Source of the DNA: Henriciella pelagia
Lineage (GTDB): Bacteria; Pseudomonadota; Alphaproteobacteria; Caulobacterales; Hyphomonadaceae
Direction of reading: 5' to 3'
NCBI RefSeq assembly: GCF_002088945.1
Contig: NZ_NCSU01000007.1
Span: 682,001 to 746,000 of the forward strand
DNA: 64,000 bases
Made by a program: the position numbers and the translations under genes. The notes below the pieces were generated by a model that had not been told where the DNA came from, did no database searches, and saw only the letters and a list, made by a program, of their open reading frames with translations. Every line of letters begins with the position of its first letter. Within the stretch, counting starts at the first letter, position 1. Shown here in pieces: positions 43,812 through 52,790 of this stretch.

Positions 43812-44015
43812 GGATACCTCTGATCTCGCCTCCTTCTAGCATGTGGCGTTCCATTTTGGCGAGGTAAAGGCGGCGGGCGCAGACCAGATGTCACGCCTTC
43901 CGGCTGTCGGGCGAAATAGATCAAATTTCATACATCGCTTGAACGGGACCGAAACGCAGCTCTGTTAACCAGAATAATCAAGAGAGGCGTGCCGGATCAG
44001 AGCGCGTAAGGAATT
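43812..44015. promoter_or_regulatory. Divergent region between ispG and the TadE pair
   Basis: 204 bases, no gene seen. TTAACCAGAATAATC near 43964 has a CtrA-like TTAACC half-site upstream of the pilin genes; in Caulobacter, pilus genes are CtrA-controlled. Weak evidence. Confidence 0.3.
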
Positions 44016-44582
44016 ATGACAGACCAGATTTTTCCAGGCGTGCTAGCGCCCAGATATCTTCGGAAGCTCAAATCATGGGCGCAAGACAGGCGTGGAATCG
44101 CGGCTGTCGAGTTCGCCATGATTGCCGTTCCGTTCTTCTTCCTCATATTCGGACTGCTTGAGATCTGCGTGATCTTCATCATGTCTTCTGTCCTCGAGCA
44201 TGGCATCAACGAAGCGGCACGCGGTATCCGGACCGGACAGCTGCAGCAGACAGCGGATTTCGAACGCGACGATTTTGAGAAGGTCATCTGCGCGGAAATC
44301 TTCGACATGTTCCAGTGTGAGGGCAAGATCCAGATTGATGTGAAGACCTTTGACGACTTCGCCTCGACGAGCAATCCAAGCCCGATCAATGACGATGGTG
44401 AACTCGACACGACGAGCTTCGACTTCGATCCGGGTGAAGCCAATGACATCGTGGTCGTCCGCGTCTTCTATGAGTGGGAGCTGATGACCCCGATCCTGAG
44501 CGCGCCGCTTGCCAATCTGAAGGACAATAAGCGCCTCCTGCAATCGACCGTCGTGTTCCGCAACGAGCCATTCGGAAACTAA
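44016..44582 (+). CDS. TadE-like pseudopilin
   Basis: 188 aa. A short cytoplasmic leader (RKLKSWAQDRRGIAAVEFAM) precedes a single transmembrane helix with the TadE signature G-x-A-x-V-E-F (RRGIAAVEFAMIAVPFFFLI), then a periplasmic domain with YEWELMTPIL. TadE-type proteins are minor pseudopilins of tight-adherence (Flp) pili. AAGGAA precedes the ATG. It is followed three bases later by a second TadE-like gene; no other tad gene is in the window. Confidence 0.87.
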   Translation: MTDQIFPGVLAPRYLRKLKSWAQDRRGIAAVEFAMIAVPFFFLIFGLLEICVIFIMSSVLEHGINEAARGIRTGQLQQTADFERDDFEKVICAEIFDMFQCEGKIQIDVKTFDDFASTSNPSPINDDGELDTTSFDFDPGEANDIVVVRVFYEWELMTPILSAPLANLKDNKRLLQSTVVFRNEPFGN

Positions 44583-44585
44583 GCC

Positions 44586-45125
44586 ATGATGTACTTTTCC
44601 CGCCGCCTCCGTCAGTTCCGTGCCGCGAACAAGGGCATTTCCGCTGTCGAATTCGCGCTCATCGCACCGCTGATGATCCTGATCTACTTTGCCTGTATCG
44701 AGCTGTCATTCATGATGGTGCTCGATCGCAAGGTGACGAGCTCGGCCGCTGCCCTGGGCGATCTTGTGGCCCGGGCCTCGACAATCGATGATGACGATCT
44801 GGCTGATGTCTTCGAGGCGACCCGGATGATTTTCCAGCCAAACCCGATCGCTGAGGCCCGCATGCGGATTTCGAGCCTTTATGACGATGAGGGCACGATC
44901 AAGGTTGCCTGGAGCGATGGCTACAACATGGTTGCCTATTCTGAAGACCAGGTGAAAGTCGTGCCAGACGATCTGGTGCCAGCTGGCGGTTCGGTGATCT
45001 ATGCCGAGATCGAGTATGACTATGAGTCGACGCTTGGCTATCTCTTCACCACGAAGAAGACCCTGTCTGACGAGTTCTATCTGCGTCCACGCCGGACTGA
45101 CTTTGTCGCCCGGGTCCGCGACTAG
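44586..45125 (+). CDS. TadE/TadG-like pseudopilin
   Basis: 179 aa with the same layout as its neighbour: leader, then NKGISAVEFALIAPLMILIY with the G-x-S-A-V-E-F motif, one membrane helix and a periplasmic domain (ALGDLVARASTIDDDDLADV). It starts at ATG 44586, three bases after the previous stop, so both are in one operon. A perfect palindrome CCTGATCC-c-GGATCAGG (45128-45144) just after the stop overlaps the end of the convergent MFS gene. Confidence 0.87.
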   Translation: MMYFSRRLRQFRAANKGISAVEFALIAPLMILIYFACIELSFMMVLDRKVTSSAAALGDLVARASTIDDDDLADVFEATRMIFQPNPIAEARMRISSLYDDEGTIKVAWSDGYNMVAYSEDQVKVVPDDLVPAGGSVIYAEIEYDYESTLGYLFTTKKTLSDEFYLRPRRTDFVARVRD

Positions 45126-45127
45126 GG

Positions 45128-45144
45128 CCTGATCCCGGATCAGG
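45128..45144. repeat. Perfect palindrome at the tail-to-tail junction
   Basis: CCTGATCC/GGATCAGG separated by one base, spanning the stop region of the convergent TadE-like and MFS genes. There is no T run, so it is at most a weak terminator; it could be a fragment of a dispersed palindrome. Confidence 0.45.
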
Positions 45145-46621
45145 TCTCGGTCGCCGGGTGCTTGCCTGACTTCACAGTGGTGAGCACCGCAAGGCCGAGG
45201 ATGAAGAGCAGGCCGATCGCACTCATACCGACGCGCTGGTCGCCCGACCAGGTTGTGAAGAGTTCGACCAGCAACGGACCGAGCCAGACCGTCACCGTGC
45301 CTGCAATCGCATAAAGCCCGAAGAATTCGCCGACCCGTTCTTTCGGCGCGAGATGGACCAGAAGCGTGCGGCTGGACGAAATGCTGGCGGTTGCCGTCAC
45401 GGCGATGAACGCGGCGGTACAGAGATAAACGACGTCCGAAAAAGTATTGAAGACCGGCCCGTCCCAGATCTCGAACCCCTGCACCAGGCCGAACAGGATG
45501 GCATCCGGTGTTATCGACAGCTGGAAGGCCAGCGTTGCGAGCATGCCGAGGATTTCGACCATGAGGGCACGCTTGGGCCCCAGCAGGCCATCCAGCCAGC
45601 CGCCAACCAGTCCGCCGCCGAAGGCGAAAAAGGATGCCAGGATGGCATAGGCCGACAGCTCGACCACATTCCATTGCAGGTATAGGCCGATATAGACGCC
45701 GCCGAGCGCGAGGAGGGCAGCCATGCCATCGGCATACAGCATGCGGGCACCGAGATATTTCAGGATCTCCTTGTTGTCCGACGCCTTCTTCACTGTGTTG
45801 AACAGGCCAAGGGCGCCATTGCGCGCAGCCTTTGCCCAGCTTGCGCCTTTGGTGCCGCCATCCTCGGAATAGAGAAAGAAGGGGATGGAAAACACAGCCA
45901 GCCAGACCGCTGCGAGTGGTCCGACGAGCCGTTGGTGTTCACCGCTTGCGACATCGAGCCCGAAGAGCGGCGCGCTGAATGGCCACCCCATCAGCGCGGG
46001 CATCGCGAAGGCGAGCACGATGAACAGCATCAGGAGCGCGCCGGCGAGGTTTCCCAGCGCAAGGCCGAGCCCGGAAATGGCGGGCAGGGACCGCGCCCTG
46101 CCGTTTACGCTCAGCATCGCATTGTGGGTGACTTCGGAATAGGTGTAGCCAACGGACGCAAGGACGAGGGCTGTCATCCCCATCCAGATGGGCATGCCGG
46201 TCCCATCGGCTTTCACCCACCAGAGCGAAAAGGACATGACGGCGATCAGGCCGAGGAAGACAGCAAGAATTGGCTTGCGCCGGCCGCCCCTGTCCAGCGC
46301 TGCGCCAAGGAAGGGTGCGGTGAAGGCTGCAACGAAGCCTGCATATTTGACCAGGGAAGAAATCGTGGCTTGCCCTTCGGCATTTGCCGCGCGCCGGGCC
46401 GCTTCACCGTCGAGGCCGGAAAGCTCGCCGCTGGCCAGAAGATTATTGCCGATCACGCCCGCAAAGTATGGCGCAAAAAGGTAGATAATGACGAGGATAT
46501 AGTAGGGATTGCGCGCCCATTCGAAGATTGCCCAGGCAAAGCCTCTCTTGTCGAGCGCGCCCCCAAGATCGATTCGAGGTTCTACTATCGGTTCTGCCGG
46601 TGCCGGGGTCGCATCGCTCAT
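45140..46621 (-). CDS. MFS transporter, UMF1 (Atg22-like) family
   Basis: 493 aa with about twelve transmembrane helices. DKRGFAWAIFEWARNPYYIL at the N-terminus and the paired halves fit the UMF1/Atg22-like family, which contains predicted efflux or amino-acid transporters. The first ATG in frame (46678) is rejected: ATG 46621 (MSDATPAPAEP) has GGAGG six bases upstream. Substrate unknown. Confidence 0.85.
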   Translation of the reverse strand: MSDATPAPAEPIVEPRIDLGGALDKRGFAWAIFEWARNPYYILVIIYLFAPYFAGVIGNNLLASGELSGLDGEAARRAANAEGQATISSLVKYAGFVAAFTAPFLGAALDRGGRRKPILAVFLGLIAVMSFSLWWVKADGTGMPIWMGMTALVLASVGYTYSEVTHNAMLSVNGRARSLPAISGLGLALGNLAGALLMLFIVLAFAMPALMGWPFSAPLFGLDVASGEHQRLVGPLAAVWLAVFSIPFFLYSEDGGTKGASWAKAARNGALGLFNTVKKASDNKEILKYLGARMLYADGMAALLALGGVYIGLYLQWNVVELSAYAILASFFAFGGGLVGGWLDGLLGPKRALMVEILGMLATLAFQLSITPDAILFGLVQGFEIWDGPVFNTFSDVVYLCTAAFIAVTATASISSSRTLLVHLAPKERVGEFFGLYAIAGTVTVWLGPLLVELFTTWSGDQRVGMSAIGLLFILGLAVLTTVKSGKHPATET

Positions 46622-46745
46622 ACATTTCCTCCGTGCAGCGCTCTTGGATGGCGCTTGAATGCGTCCAGCCTTGATCAAAACTGCGGAGAGGGGAAGAGTT
46701 AGTTTTGCTTGCCGCCGCGTAAGTCAGACGGAGGCGAAGGCCCGG

Positions 46746-47528
46746 TCAATCGAGAAGATTCTCGCGGATTGCGTGGCGTCGGGACGGACCGACAGCGAGG
46801 GCTTCTTCCAGATAAGTGTCCAGCGATCCCGACTTTTCCTCGATCGAGGCAATGGCCGCTTCAAGGAATTCCCGTTCGACGCCGAGAAAAGGCTTGTAGA
46901 TTTCGCCGTCATAGCTCTTGCCGAGCATGGAGTTGAAATAGTCGCGCGCTTCCGGCAGGCGCTCCTCGGCCCGGGCAGCGGTATTGGTCAGCTCATAGTC
47001 GACGAAAATATCGTCCATGGACACGCCCAGCACGTGATGGGTCAGGGCGCAGAGAATGCCGGTGCGGTCCTTGCCGGCTGCGCAATTGACGAGCGCGGCG
47101 TCCTCGGTCGGTAGGGTTTCAAGCATTTCGAACCAGGCGGTATAGGTCGGTACGAGCGACTGGCGGTATGGCGCTTCGACGTAATAGTTGCGCATCCAGC
47201 CCTTGGAGGCTTCAGCATCGACGGCGACCTGCTTCAGGAAGTTGACATGCGGGGCTTCTGTCTCGCGGCCATGGTCGGAAAAAAGCTTCTGGACACCGCT
47301 CACCGGCCACTTGTCACCATGGCGCTCGCGCTCATCCGGGCGACGCAAATCTGCCTGCACCTTGATGTTGAGAAGTTCGATGCCCGTCAGGTCCTGATCG
47401 GTAGCTTCGCCAAAATGTCCCGAGCGGTACAGCTTGCCTGTCTTGATGCGTGCGCCATCAGCGCCTTCATAGCCGCCAAAGTCGCGGAAATTGCGCACGC
47501 CTTCAAATGGTTTGACCCGGTCGTCCAT
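46746..47528 (-). CDS. Tyrosine/dual-specificity protein phosphatase
   Basis: 260 aa of the bacterial PTP family (Mycobacterium PtpB/Y_phosphatase3-like). N-terminal EGVRNFRDFGGYEGADG and KLYRSGHF are the family signature; the P-loop is VNCAAGKDRTGIL, i.e. C-x5-R with Asn where His usually precedes the Cys, while the AGKDRTG part is intact. Lys and Asp in the P-loop fit lipid or protein phosphatase activity. An alternative GTG start two codons earlier exists. It follows AMP nucleosidase by 72 bases on the same strand. Confidence 0.87.
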   Translation of the reverse strand: MDDRVKPFEGVRNFRDFGGYEGADGARIKTGKLYRSGHFGEATDQDLTGIELLNIKVQADLRRPDERERHGDKWPVSGVQKLFSDHGRETEAPHVNFLKQVAVDAEASKGWMRNYYVEAPYRQSLVPTYTAWFEMLETLPTEDAALVNCAAGKDRTGILCALTHHVLGVSMDDIFVDYELTNTAARAEERLPEARDYFNSMLGKSYDGEIYKPFLGVEREFLEAAIASIEEKSGSLDTYLEEALAVGPSRRHAIRENLLD

Positions 47529-47600
47529 TATCACTCTCGCATTCTGCTTGCCGTACCGGGCTTCAGCTAGGGCGTTTGGACGGCGAGGTCCACCCGCAAC

Positions 47601-49052
47601 CTAACGGAAAGGCGGTTCGTCAAAGGCGCGCAGCTTGCGTGAGTGCAGGGCAGCACCGCCATCCCGGGCGAGACGCTCCAGCGTCTCGATGCCGATGCGG
47701 ATATGCTCACCAATCGCGCGCTCATAGAAGCGGTTGGCCGCGCCCGGCAGCTTGATCTCGCCATGCAGCGGCTTGTCCGATACGCATAGCAGGACGCCAT
47801 AAGGCACACGCAGGCGATATCCATTTGCCGCAATCGTTGCGCTCTCCATGTCGATACCGATGGCGCGCGACTGGTTGAAGCGGCGCGCGGTCTCCGTGAA
47901 ACGAAGCTCCCAGTTGCGGTCGTCCGTGGTGACGACAGTGCCGGTTCGCAGCCGCTTCTTCAGCGCATCACCCTTTTCGCCGGTCACATCGGCGGCGGCC
48001 TGCTGTAGCGCGATCTGCACTTCGGCAATTGGCGGAACAGGAATGTCGGGTGGAAGGACACCGTCAAGTACGTGGTCATCGCGCAGATAGGCGTGCGCCA
48101 GCACATAGTCGCCGATCTGCTGGGAGTGGCGCAGGCCGCCGCAATGGCCAACCATGAGCCAGCATTCCGGCCTGAGCACGGCGAGATGGTCTGTGATCGT
48201 CTTCGCATTGGACGGGCCGACCCCGATATTCACTAGCGTGATGCCTGTGCGGTTCTCAGCCATAAGGTGGTAGGCTGGCATCTGGAAACGCCGCCAGGGC
48301 GCGGCATCGATGGCCGCTTTCGCATTGGCTGTTGTTGCGTCCACCTGCAGGCCGCCAGCCACTGACAGCCCGGTATAGCGCCCGCCCTGCTGCAGCTGGG
48401 CAACGCCCCATTCGCAGAATGCATCGACATAGCGGTGATAATTGGTGAACAGCACATAGCGCTGCATGTGGTCGACCGGCGTACCAGTATAGTGGGCGAG
48501 CCGCTTCAGCGAGAAGTCGGTGCGCGGTGCATCGAACAGTGAGAGCGGCCGGTTGCTGCCGGGTTCATAGAGCTCGCCATCGGCGATTTCGTCGCCAATT
48601 GCGCTAAGTGTCGGTGCCGGGAACCATTTGGCGAGCTCTGCGGGGCTGACTTCTTCGAGGCCCGCCGCTTCCGCCTGATCCCAGACATAAGCGTAAGGGA
48701 TTTCAGAGCCGGACAGGCGCACGTCCACGTCGACCGGATAGTCTCGCATTAGCGGTCGCAGCTGCTCGATCAGGTAGGGTCGGAAATAGTCCGGCCGGGT
48801 GATGGTTGTAATGTAGGTGCCAGGTTCCGACATCTTGCCGAATGCGCGCGATATCGGCGGTGGCGGCCCATCCGGGTCATAGCGCACAATGAGGGCCGGG
48901 TAACAGAAGGAGCGCGAGGTCCGCATGTCCGCCGTCGGGGGCGTGCCATCCTTCAGATAGCGCTCGAGGCTCGACGTCAGCGCCGTGACCGCAGCATTGT
49001 ACAGCTCTTCCAGCGCATCGACGACTTTTTCAGGGGTATCCAGTTTTGACAT
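47601..49052 (-). CDS. amn: AMP nucleosidase
   Basis: Hydrolyses AMP to adenine and ribose 5-phosphate, adjusting the adenylate pool. The 483-aa length equals that of the E. coli enzyme. It has an N-terminal regulatory domain (SRSFCYPALIVRYDPDGPPP) and a C-terminal nucleoside-phosphorylase-like domain (ITLVNIGVGPSNAKTITDHL, LMVGHCGGLRHSQQIGDYVL, AIGIDMESATIAANGYRLRV, SDKPLHGEIKLP). GGGGGGC precedes the ATG. It is probably co-transcribed with the phosphatase gene. Confidence 0.96.
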   Translation of the reverse strand: MSKLDTPEKVVDALEELYNAAVTALTSSLERYLKDGTPPTADMRTSRSFCYPALIVRYDPDGPPPPISRAFGKMSEPGTYITTITRPDYFRPYLIEQLRPLMRDYPVDVDVRLSGSEIPYAYVWDQAEAAGLEEVSPAELAKWFPAPTLSAIGDEIADGELYEPGSNRPLSLFDAPRTDFSLKRLAHYTGTPVDHMQRYVLFTNYHRYVDAFCEWGVAQLQQGGRYTGLSVAGGLQVDATTANAKAAIDAAPWRRFQMPAYHLMAENRTGITLVNIGVGPSNAKTITDHLAVLRPECWLMVGHCGGLRHSQQIGDYVLAHAYLRDDHVLDGVLPPDIPVPPIAEVQIALQQAAADVTGEKGDALKKRLRTGTVVTTDDRNWELRFTETARRFNQSRAIGIDMESATIAANGYRLRVPYGVLLCVSDKPLHGEIKLPGAANRFYERAIGEHIRIGIETLERLARDGGAALHSRKLRAFDEPPFR

Positions 49053-49082
49053 GCCCCCCGTTGCCGCAAAGCGGTTCGCCCG

Positions 49083-50912
49083 TCAATTCTGCTCGAAGGA
49101 GATGGTGTAGATGACAGGCCCGCTTTCGCCGTCCACAGGAGCGGTCAGCGGCACCAGCCAGTCGGGCAGATTTCCGCTCTCGAGATCAGCGGCAAATCCA
49201 TCTGGAGAGCGCTCGGCATAGGTTTCCAGTTCGCCGAGGCCGGGACAGTAGAGAAGATGGGTTGCGCCGGTCATCGATATCTTGCGGCGTGCCGTGTCGG
49301 TGGATCCGCCAAACACCGAGAGTGTCATTTCGATGGATGACGGATTGCGATGATAGGGCGCTGCGCTCGCATAGTGGCGCGTGTGATAGATCAGCGGGGC
49401 TCCAAGGTCGATTGGTGTGAACACGATCATGCGCGGCGCAGCAGCGATGGCCTGGAATGCGTCACCGGACTTGCAGTCGGTGATGACGTCATTCGTCGTC
49501 TCTGCGCGGGCTTTGAGCTGCTTCGGCACCTGCCAGAACAAGGGGGACACGGCCAGCGCGCCGATGAAAAGGGCGAGTGCTGGCATGGCGCCTCGCTTCC
49601 TGAGCCAGCCAGTAAACAGGAAACCGAACAGCCAGCCTGCCGCAATCGCGGCTGCGGCATGCGCCAGCGTCGCGCCGCGTAATTGCCAGGCAGAAAGCAG
49701 GAAGCCAGCAAGGCAGAGGACAAGCAGGCTGGCGCGCGCAAACCGCTCACCCTTGCGAGCGAGATACAGCGAGACCGCAGCTGCGCAGAGGCCAGCGATC
49801 GCGAAGCCGTAGTAATAGAAGCCGCCGGGCAAGTCTGTCGACAGGACCGTGGAGAGGCTGCGTGCTTCCGAAACGACGCTCAGCCAGCCCGATTGCACAT
49901 CGCCGGACAGGCGCGAATAGGGATCGGCAAGGCAGTCTGGCCGCGTGCCATCGAAATTGATCGGGTTGGTAGCGACAAAGCTCGCCATGGTCATGAGGCC
50001 AACTACCCCCATCGTGACAAACCGCATCCTCCAGTCCGGTGTGCGCGGCATTGCTGTTCCGATTGCAGACAGGCCCGAGCCGGCGACCAGCAGGGCCACG
50101 AAATGCGACTGGCCGAACGCATCGCAGACATAACGCATGCCGCCCGCGCCGGGCGCGTCGAATATGTAGACGATGAGACCGACCACAATCAGCGTCGCCC
50201 CGAAGGAGCGAAGACGCCGGGCTTCGGCCTCTCCGCGAATGATCCAGGCCATGGCAAATCCGGTGATCGCCAGCAGGGCGGCCGGCAGATTCTCGACTGC
50301 CACCGTCAGCATGGCCGCGACGCAGGCGCCTGCCACCAGGCCGGACCGGATGGTCATTTGCGGCGACAGAAGGCAAGCCAGCGTGGTCAGCGTCAGGACG
50401 AGGCCAAGCGAATGATGGTCGACCCGGCCCGGCATGAAGTTCGCCGCAGCAAAGGATGTGATGAAGAAGAACAGGCCCGCAACCTGACCACTCAGCGGCG
50501 CATTGAGACGGCGAAGGCAGACACCTACCGCAACGAGTGCCCACACCATCAGGAATATCGGCCAGGTGGTGACAGCAATGCCTTCGGCCATCTCCCGGCC
50601 AAAGAGGGGCTGCAGCATCCACACGGTTCCTGCCAGGAACAGGTCGGGCAGCCGCGACCAGTGCATCGCTCCCCCCTCCGGGGTGAGCAGGCGGCTCTGA
50701 TTGACATCATACCAGCTATTGGTCCCGGTGATGAGGTCGCGCACCTGCTGCATCCGCATCATATCGTCACTTCCCAGCAGGTCGCCGCCAAATGCGGGTC
50801 CAGCTTTCAGCAGCGTCAGCAGGACGGCAAGGCCTCCGAAAACCAGGAGTGGCCAGACAGGTGTGCGCGCATGCGGTGCCATCACTGCGGCTTGGTCCCC
50901 ATGAAAACTCAT
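49083..50912 (-). CDS. GT-C-type integral membrane protein (STT3/oligosaccharyltransferase-like)
   Basis: 609 aa with roughly 12 membrane helices and a C-terminal soluble domain. After the first helix comes an acidic loop, LLGSDDMMRMQQVRDLITGT, followed by WYDVNQSRLLTPEGGAMHWS and PGRVDHHSLGLVLTL. The DD and DHH motifs in periplasmic loops resemble the metal-binding Asp/His of GT-C transferases such as STT3/PglB-like and ArnT-like enzymes. No WWDYG motif was seen, so it is not called an oligosaccharyltransferase. It is divergent from a GT2 / GtrA pair, consistent with a polyprenyl-phosphate-sugar pathway. Confidence 0.72.
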   Translation of the reverse strand: MSFHGDQAAVMAPHARTPVWPLLVFGGLAVLLTLLKAGPAFGGDLLGSDDMMRMQQVRDLITGTNSWYDVNQSRLLTPEGGAMHWSRLPDLFLAGTVWMLQPLFGREMAEGIAVTTWPIFLMVWALVAVGVCLRRLNAPLSGQVAGLFFFITSFAAANFMPGRVDHHSLGLVLTLTTLACLLSPQMTIRSGLVAGACVAAMLTVAVENLPAALLAITGFAMAWIIRGEAEARRLRSFGATLIVVGLIVYIFDAPGAGGMRYVCDAFGQSHFVALLVAGSGLSAIGTAMPRTPDWRMRFVTMGVVGLMTMASFVATNPINFDGTRPDCLADPYSRLSGDVQSGWLSVVSEARSLSTVLSTDLPGGFYYYGFAIAGLCAAAVSLYLARKGERFARASLLVLCLAGFLLSAWQLRGATLAHAAAAIAAGWLFGFLFTGWLRKRGAMPALALFIGALAVSPLFWQVPKQLKARAETTNDVITDCKSGDAFQAIAAAPRMIVFTPIDLGAPLIYHTRHYASAAPYHRNPSSIEMTLSVFGGSTDTARRKISMTGATHLLYCPGLGELETYAERSPDGFAADLESGNLPDWLVPLTAPVDGESGPVIYTISFEQN

Positions 50913-50977
50913 CGTGCTAACTCGTCATTCACCAGAGTTTGTTATGGCCAGATTGTGGTTACTGAAAGGCTGACTCG

Positions 50978-51958
50978 ATGAGTAGCGTATCTGTCGGGAC
51001 ATTTAATCCTGGTCAACGCAGCGAGCAGGCTGAGGCGCGCATCGCTGTCGTCCTGCCCTGCTACAATGAGGCAGCGACCATTGCGTCCGTCATCGACAGT
51101 TTCCGAAAATCCCTGCCAGACGCGACCATTTATGTCTTCGACAACAATTCCAGTGATGCGACCGCAAACATTGCGCGCAGGGCAGGCGCCATTGTCCGGT
51201 CCGAGACCCGTCAGGGTAAAGGCCATGTGGTGCGCCGCATCTTCGCTGATGTGGAGGCCGACATCTATGTCATGGCCGATGGCGACGGGACGTATGATGC
51301 GACGCTCGCGCCAACCCTGATCGAGCTGATGAAGCGCAACCATGTCGACATGGTGGTCGGCACGCGCGCCGACGTGACCAAGGATGCTGGCCGCGGCGGC
51401 CACGCTTTCGGCAACAAGATCTTCAACAGGCTGTTCAGCGCCATGTTCGGGCGCCAGTTCACCGACATTTTTTCCGGCTACCGCGTCTTTTCGCGCCGGT
51501 TTGCGAAATCCTTCCCGGCCGTGTCCGGTGGCTTCGAGATCGAGACGGAAATGTCCGTTCATTCCTGCCAGCTTGGTATTCCAACGCTTGAACGTCCGAC
51601 GCCGTACGGTGTCCGCCCGGAAGATTCTGCGTCCAAGCTGCGAACGTTCAGGGACGGCTTCCGCATCCTAGGCATGTTCTTCATGCTGGCCAAGGAAACA
51701 AGGCCTGCGGCCTTCTTCGGCGCAATCGGCATGCTGCTGACCCTGATTGCACTTGGCCTGTCGATGCCGCTAGTCCTGACCTATCTGGAGACCGGTCTGG
51801 TGCCGCGCCTGCCGACGGCGATCCTTTCTGTCGGCCTGATCATGGTTGCCACTGTCACGGCGGTATGCGGGCTGATCCTCGACAGCCTCGCCCGCGCACG
51901 CGTCGAAGCGAAGCGGTCTGTATTCCTGTCCTATCCGGCAGCTGACTGGTCGAAATGA
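50978..51958 (+). CDS. GT2 glycosyltransferase (polyprenyl-phosphate sugar synthase-like)
   Basis: 326 aa: a GT-A catalytic domain (RIAVVLPCYNEAATIASVID, DNNSSDATANIARRAGAIV, metal site YVMADGDGTYD, FSGYRVFSRRFAKSFP, GGFEIETEM) followed by two C-terminal transmembrane helices (about 235-258 and 270-295). It resembles DPM1/GtrB enzymes that load a sugar on undecaprenyl phosphate. Its stop overlaps the gtrA-like start by four bases. Confidence 0.9.
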   Translation: MSSVSVGTFNPGQRSEQAEARIAVVLPCYNEAATIASVIDSFRKSLPDATIYVFDNNSSDATANIARRAGAIVRSETRQGKGHVVRRIFADVEADIYVMADGDGTYDATLAPTLIELMKRNHVDMVVGTRADVTKDAGRGGHAFGNKIFNRLFSAMFGRQFTDIFSGYRVFSRRFAKSFPAVSGGFEIETEMSVHSCQLGIPTLERPTPYGVRPEDSASKLRTFRDGFRILGMFFMLAKETRPAAFFGAIGMLLTLIALGLSMPLVLTYLETGLVPRLPTAILSVGLIMVATVTAVCGLILDSLARARVEAKRSVFLSYPAADWSK

Positions 51959-52350
51959 TGGCAGCGCGGACCGGCCTGTCCAGACTTGTCCGCTTCGGCC
52001 TGATTGGCGGGTTAGGATTCATCGTCGATGCCGGCCTGCTGGCGCTGCTCATCCAATCAGGAAGTGACCCATTCCTTGCGCGGCTCGTATCCATTCTGGC
52101 GGCGATGGTCGTTACCTGGCGTCTCAACCGCTCGCTGACCTTTGGCGCGAGCGCAGACGGCCAGGTGCGCGAGGCCGGCCGCTATTTCACGATTGCGATT
52201 GGTGTCGCCATTCTCAATTACGCGATCTATTCAGCCATCCTGCTGATGCTTCCCGCCTGTCCGCCCGTGCTGGCCACAGCGATTGCGACGGCGATCTGCA
52301 CGATCGCCTCCTTCTTCGGCTATGGAAGGTTCGCCTTCAGGACGGCCTAG
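51955..52350 (+). CDS. GtrA family protein
   Basis: 131 aa with four transmembrane helices and the GtrA signature (LVRFGLIGGLGFIVDAGLLA, VVTWRLNRSLTFG, FFGYGRFAF). GtrA proteins are thought to flip or help flip lipid-linked sugars; here the partner is the overlapping GT2 gene (ATGA overlap). Its stop shares CTAG with the convergent gene. Confidence 0.92.
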   Translation: MMAARTGLSRLVRFGLIGGLGFIVDAGLLALLIQSGSDPFLARLVSILAAMVVTWRLNRSLTFGASADGQVREAGRYFTIAIGVAILNYAIYSAILLMLPACPPVLATAIATAICTIASFFGYGRFAFRTA

Positions 52351-52619
52351 AGCCCGGTGACCTGCAGGACGAGGAAGGCAATCCCGTAAACCTGCAACGC
52401 CACCACCAGCAGACCCACAGCAAACGCCAGGAAAAAACGCATCCAGCTTCCCCGCTGGCTGAGGGCGAGCACGCCTGCCCCCGCGCCGCCAATCAGGGTC
52501 GAAAGTGTCAGAGGGTCGGTGCGTCCGAGCCCGACCAGCGAATCCACCCCATAGATGACCAGCGGCGCGCAGATCAGCGCCGCGCCAAGGATAAGCAGAC
52601 TGTTGTCGATACGGGTCAT
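52347..52619 (-). CDS. Small membrane protein of unknown function
   Basis: 90 aa with three hydrophobic segments (SLLILGAALICAPLVIYGVD, STLIGGAGAGVLALS, FFLAFAVGLLVVALQVYGIA). No family recognised. I start at ATG 52619; a longer frame to 52757 is probably untranslated leader. It is convergent with gtrA, overlapping by four bases at CTAG. Confidence 0.6.
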   Translation of the reverse strand: MTRIDNSLLILGAALICAPLVIYGVDSLVGLGRTDPLTLSTLIGGAGAGVLALSQRGSWMRFFLAFAVGLLVVALQVYGIAFLVLQVTGL

Positions 52620-52790
52620 CGTGTCTTCGAAACGCAAAAGAACAGGTTTCGCTCCTCCTTGAGGGCAGGGAATTCCTGACCGGGTCCGGGGCTGCACTGT
52701 GGCACATCCTGATGCAGAACGGGTGAGCATCTGGACAGTCTTACTGTTTATCGGCAAAAACGAGGCAAATCATTTCCCGAAAGGACCATC

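Noticed and set aside
49683-50981. A 432-codon plus-strand frame opposite the GT-C-like membrane protein
   Set aside because: Charged, low-hydrophobicity shadow of a membrane protein gene; no domain seen.
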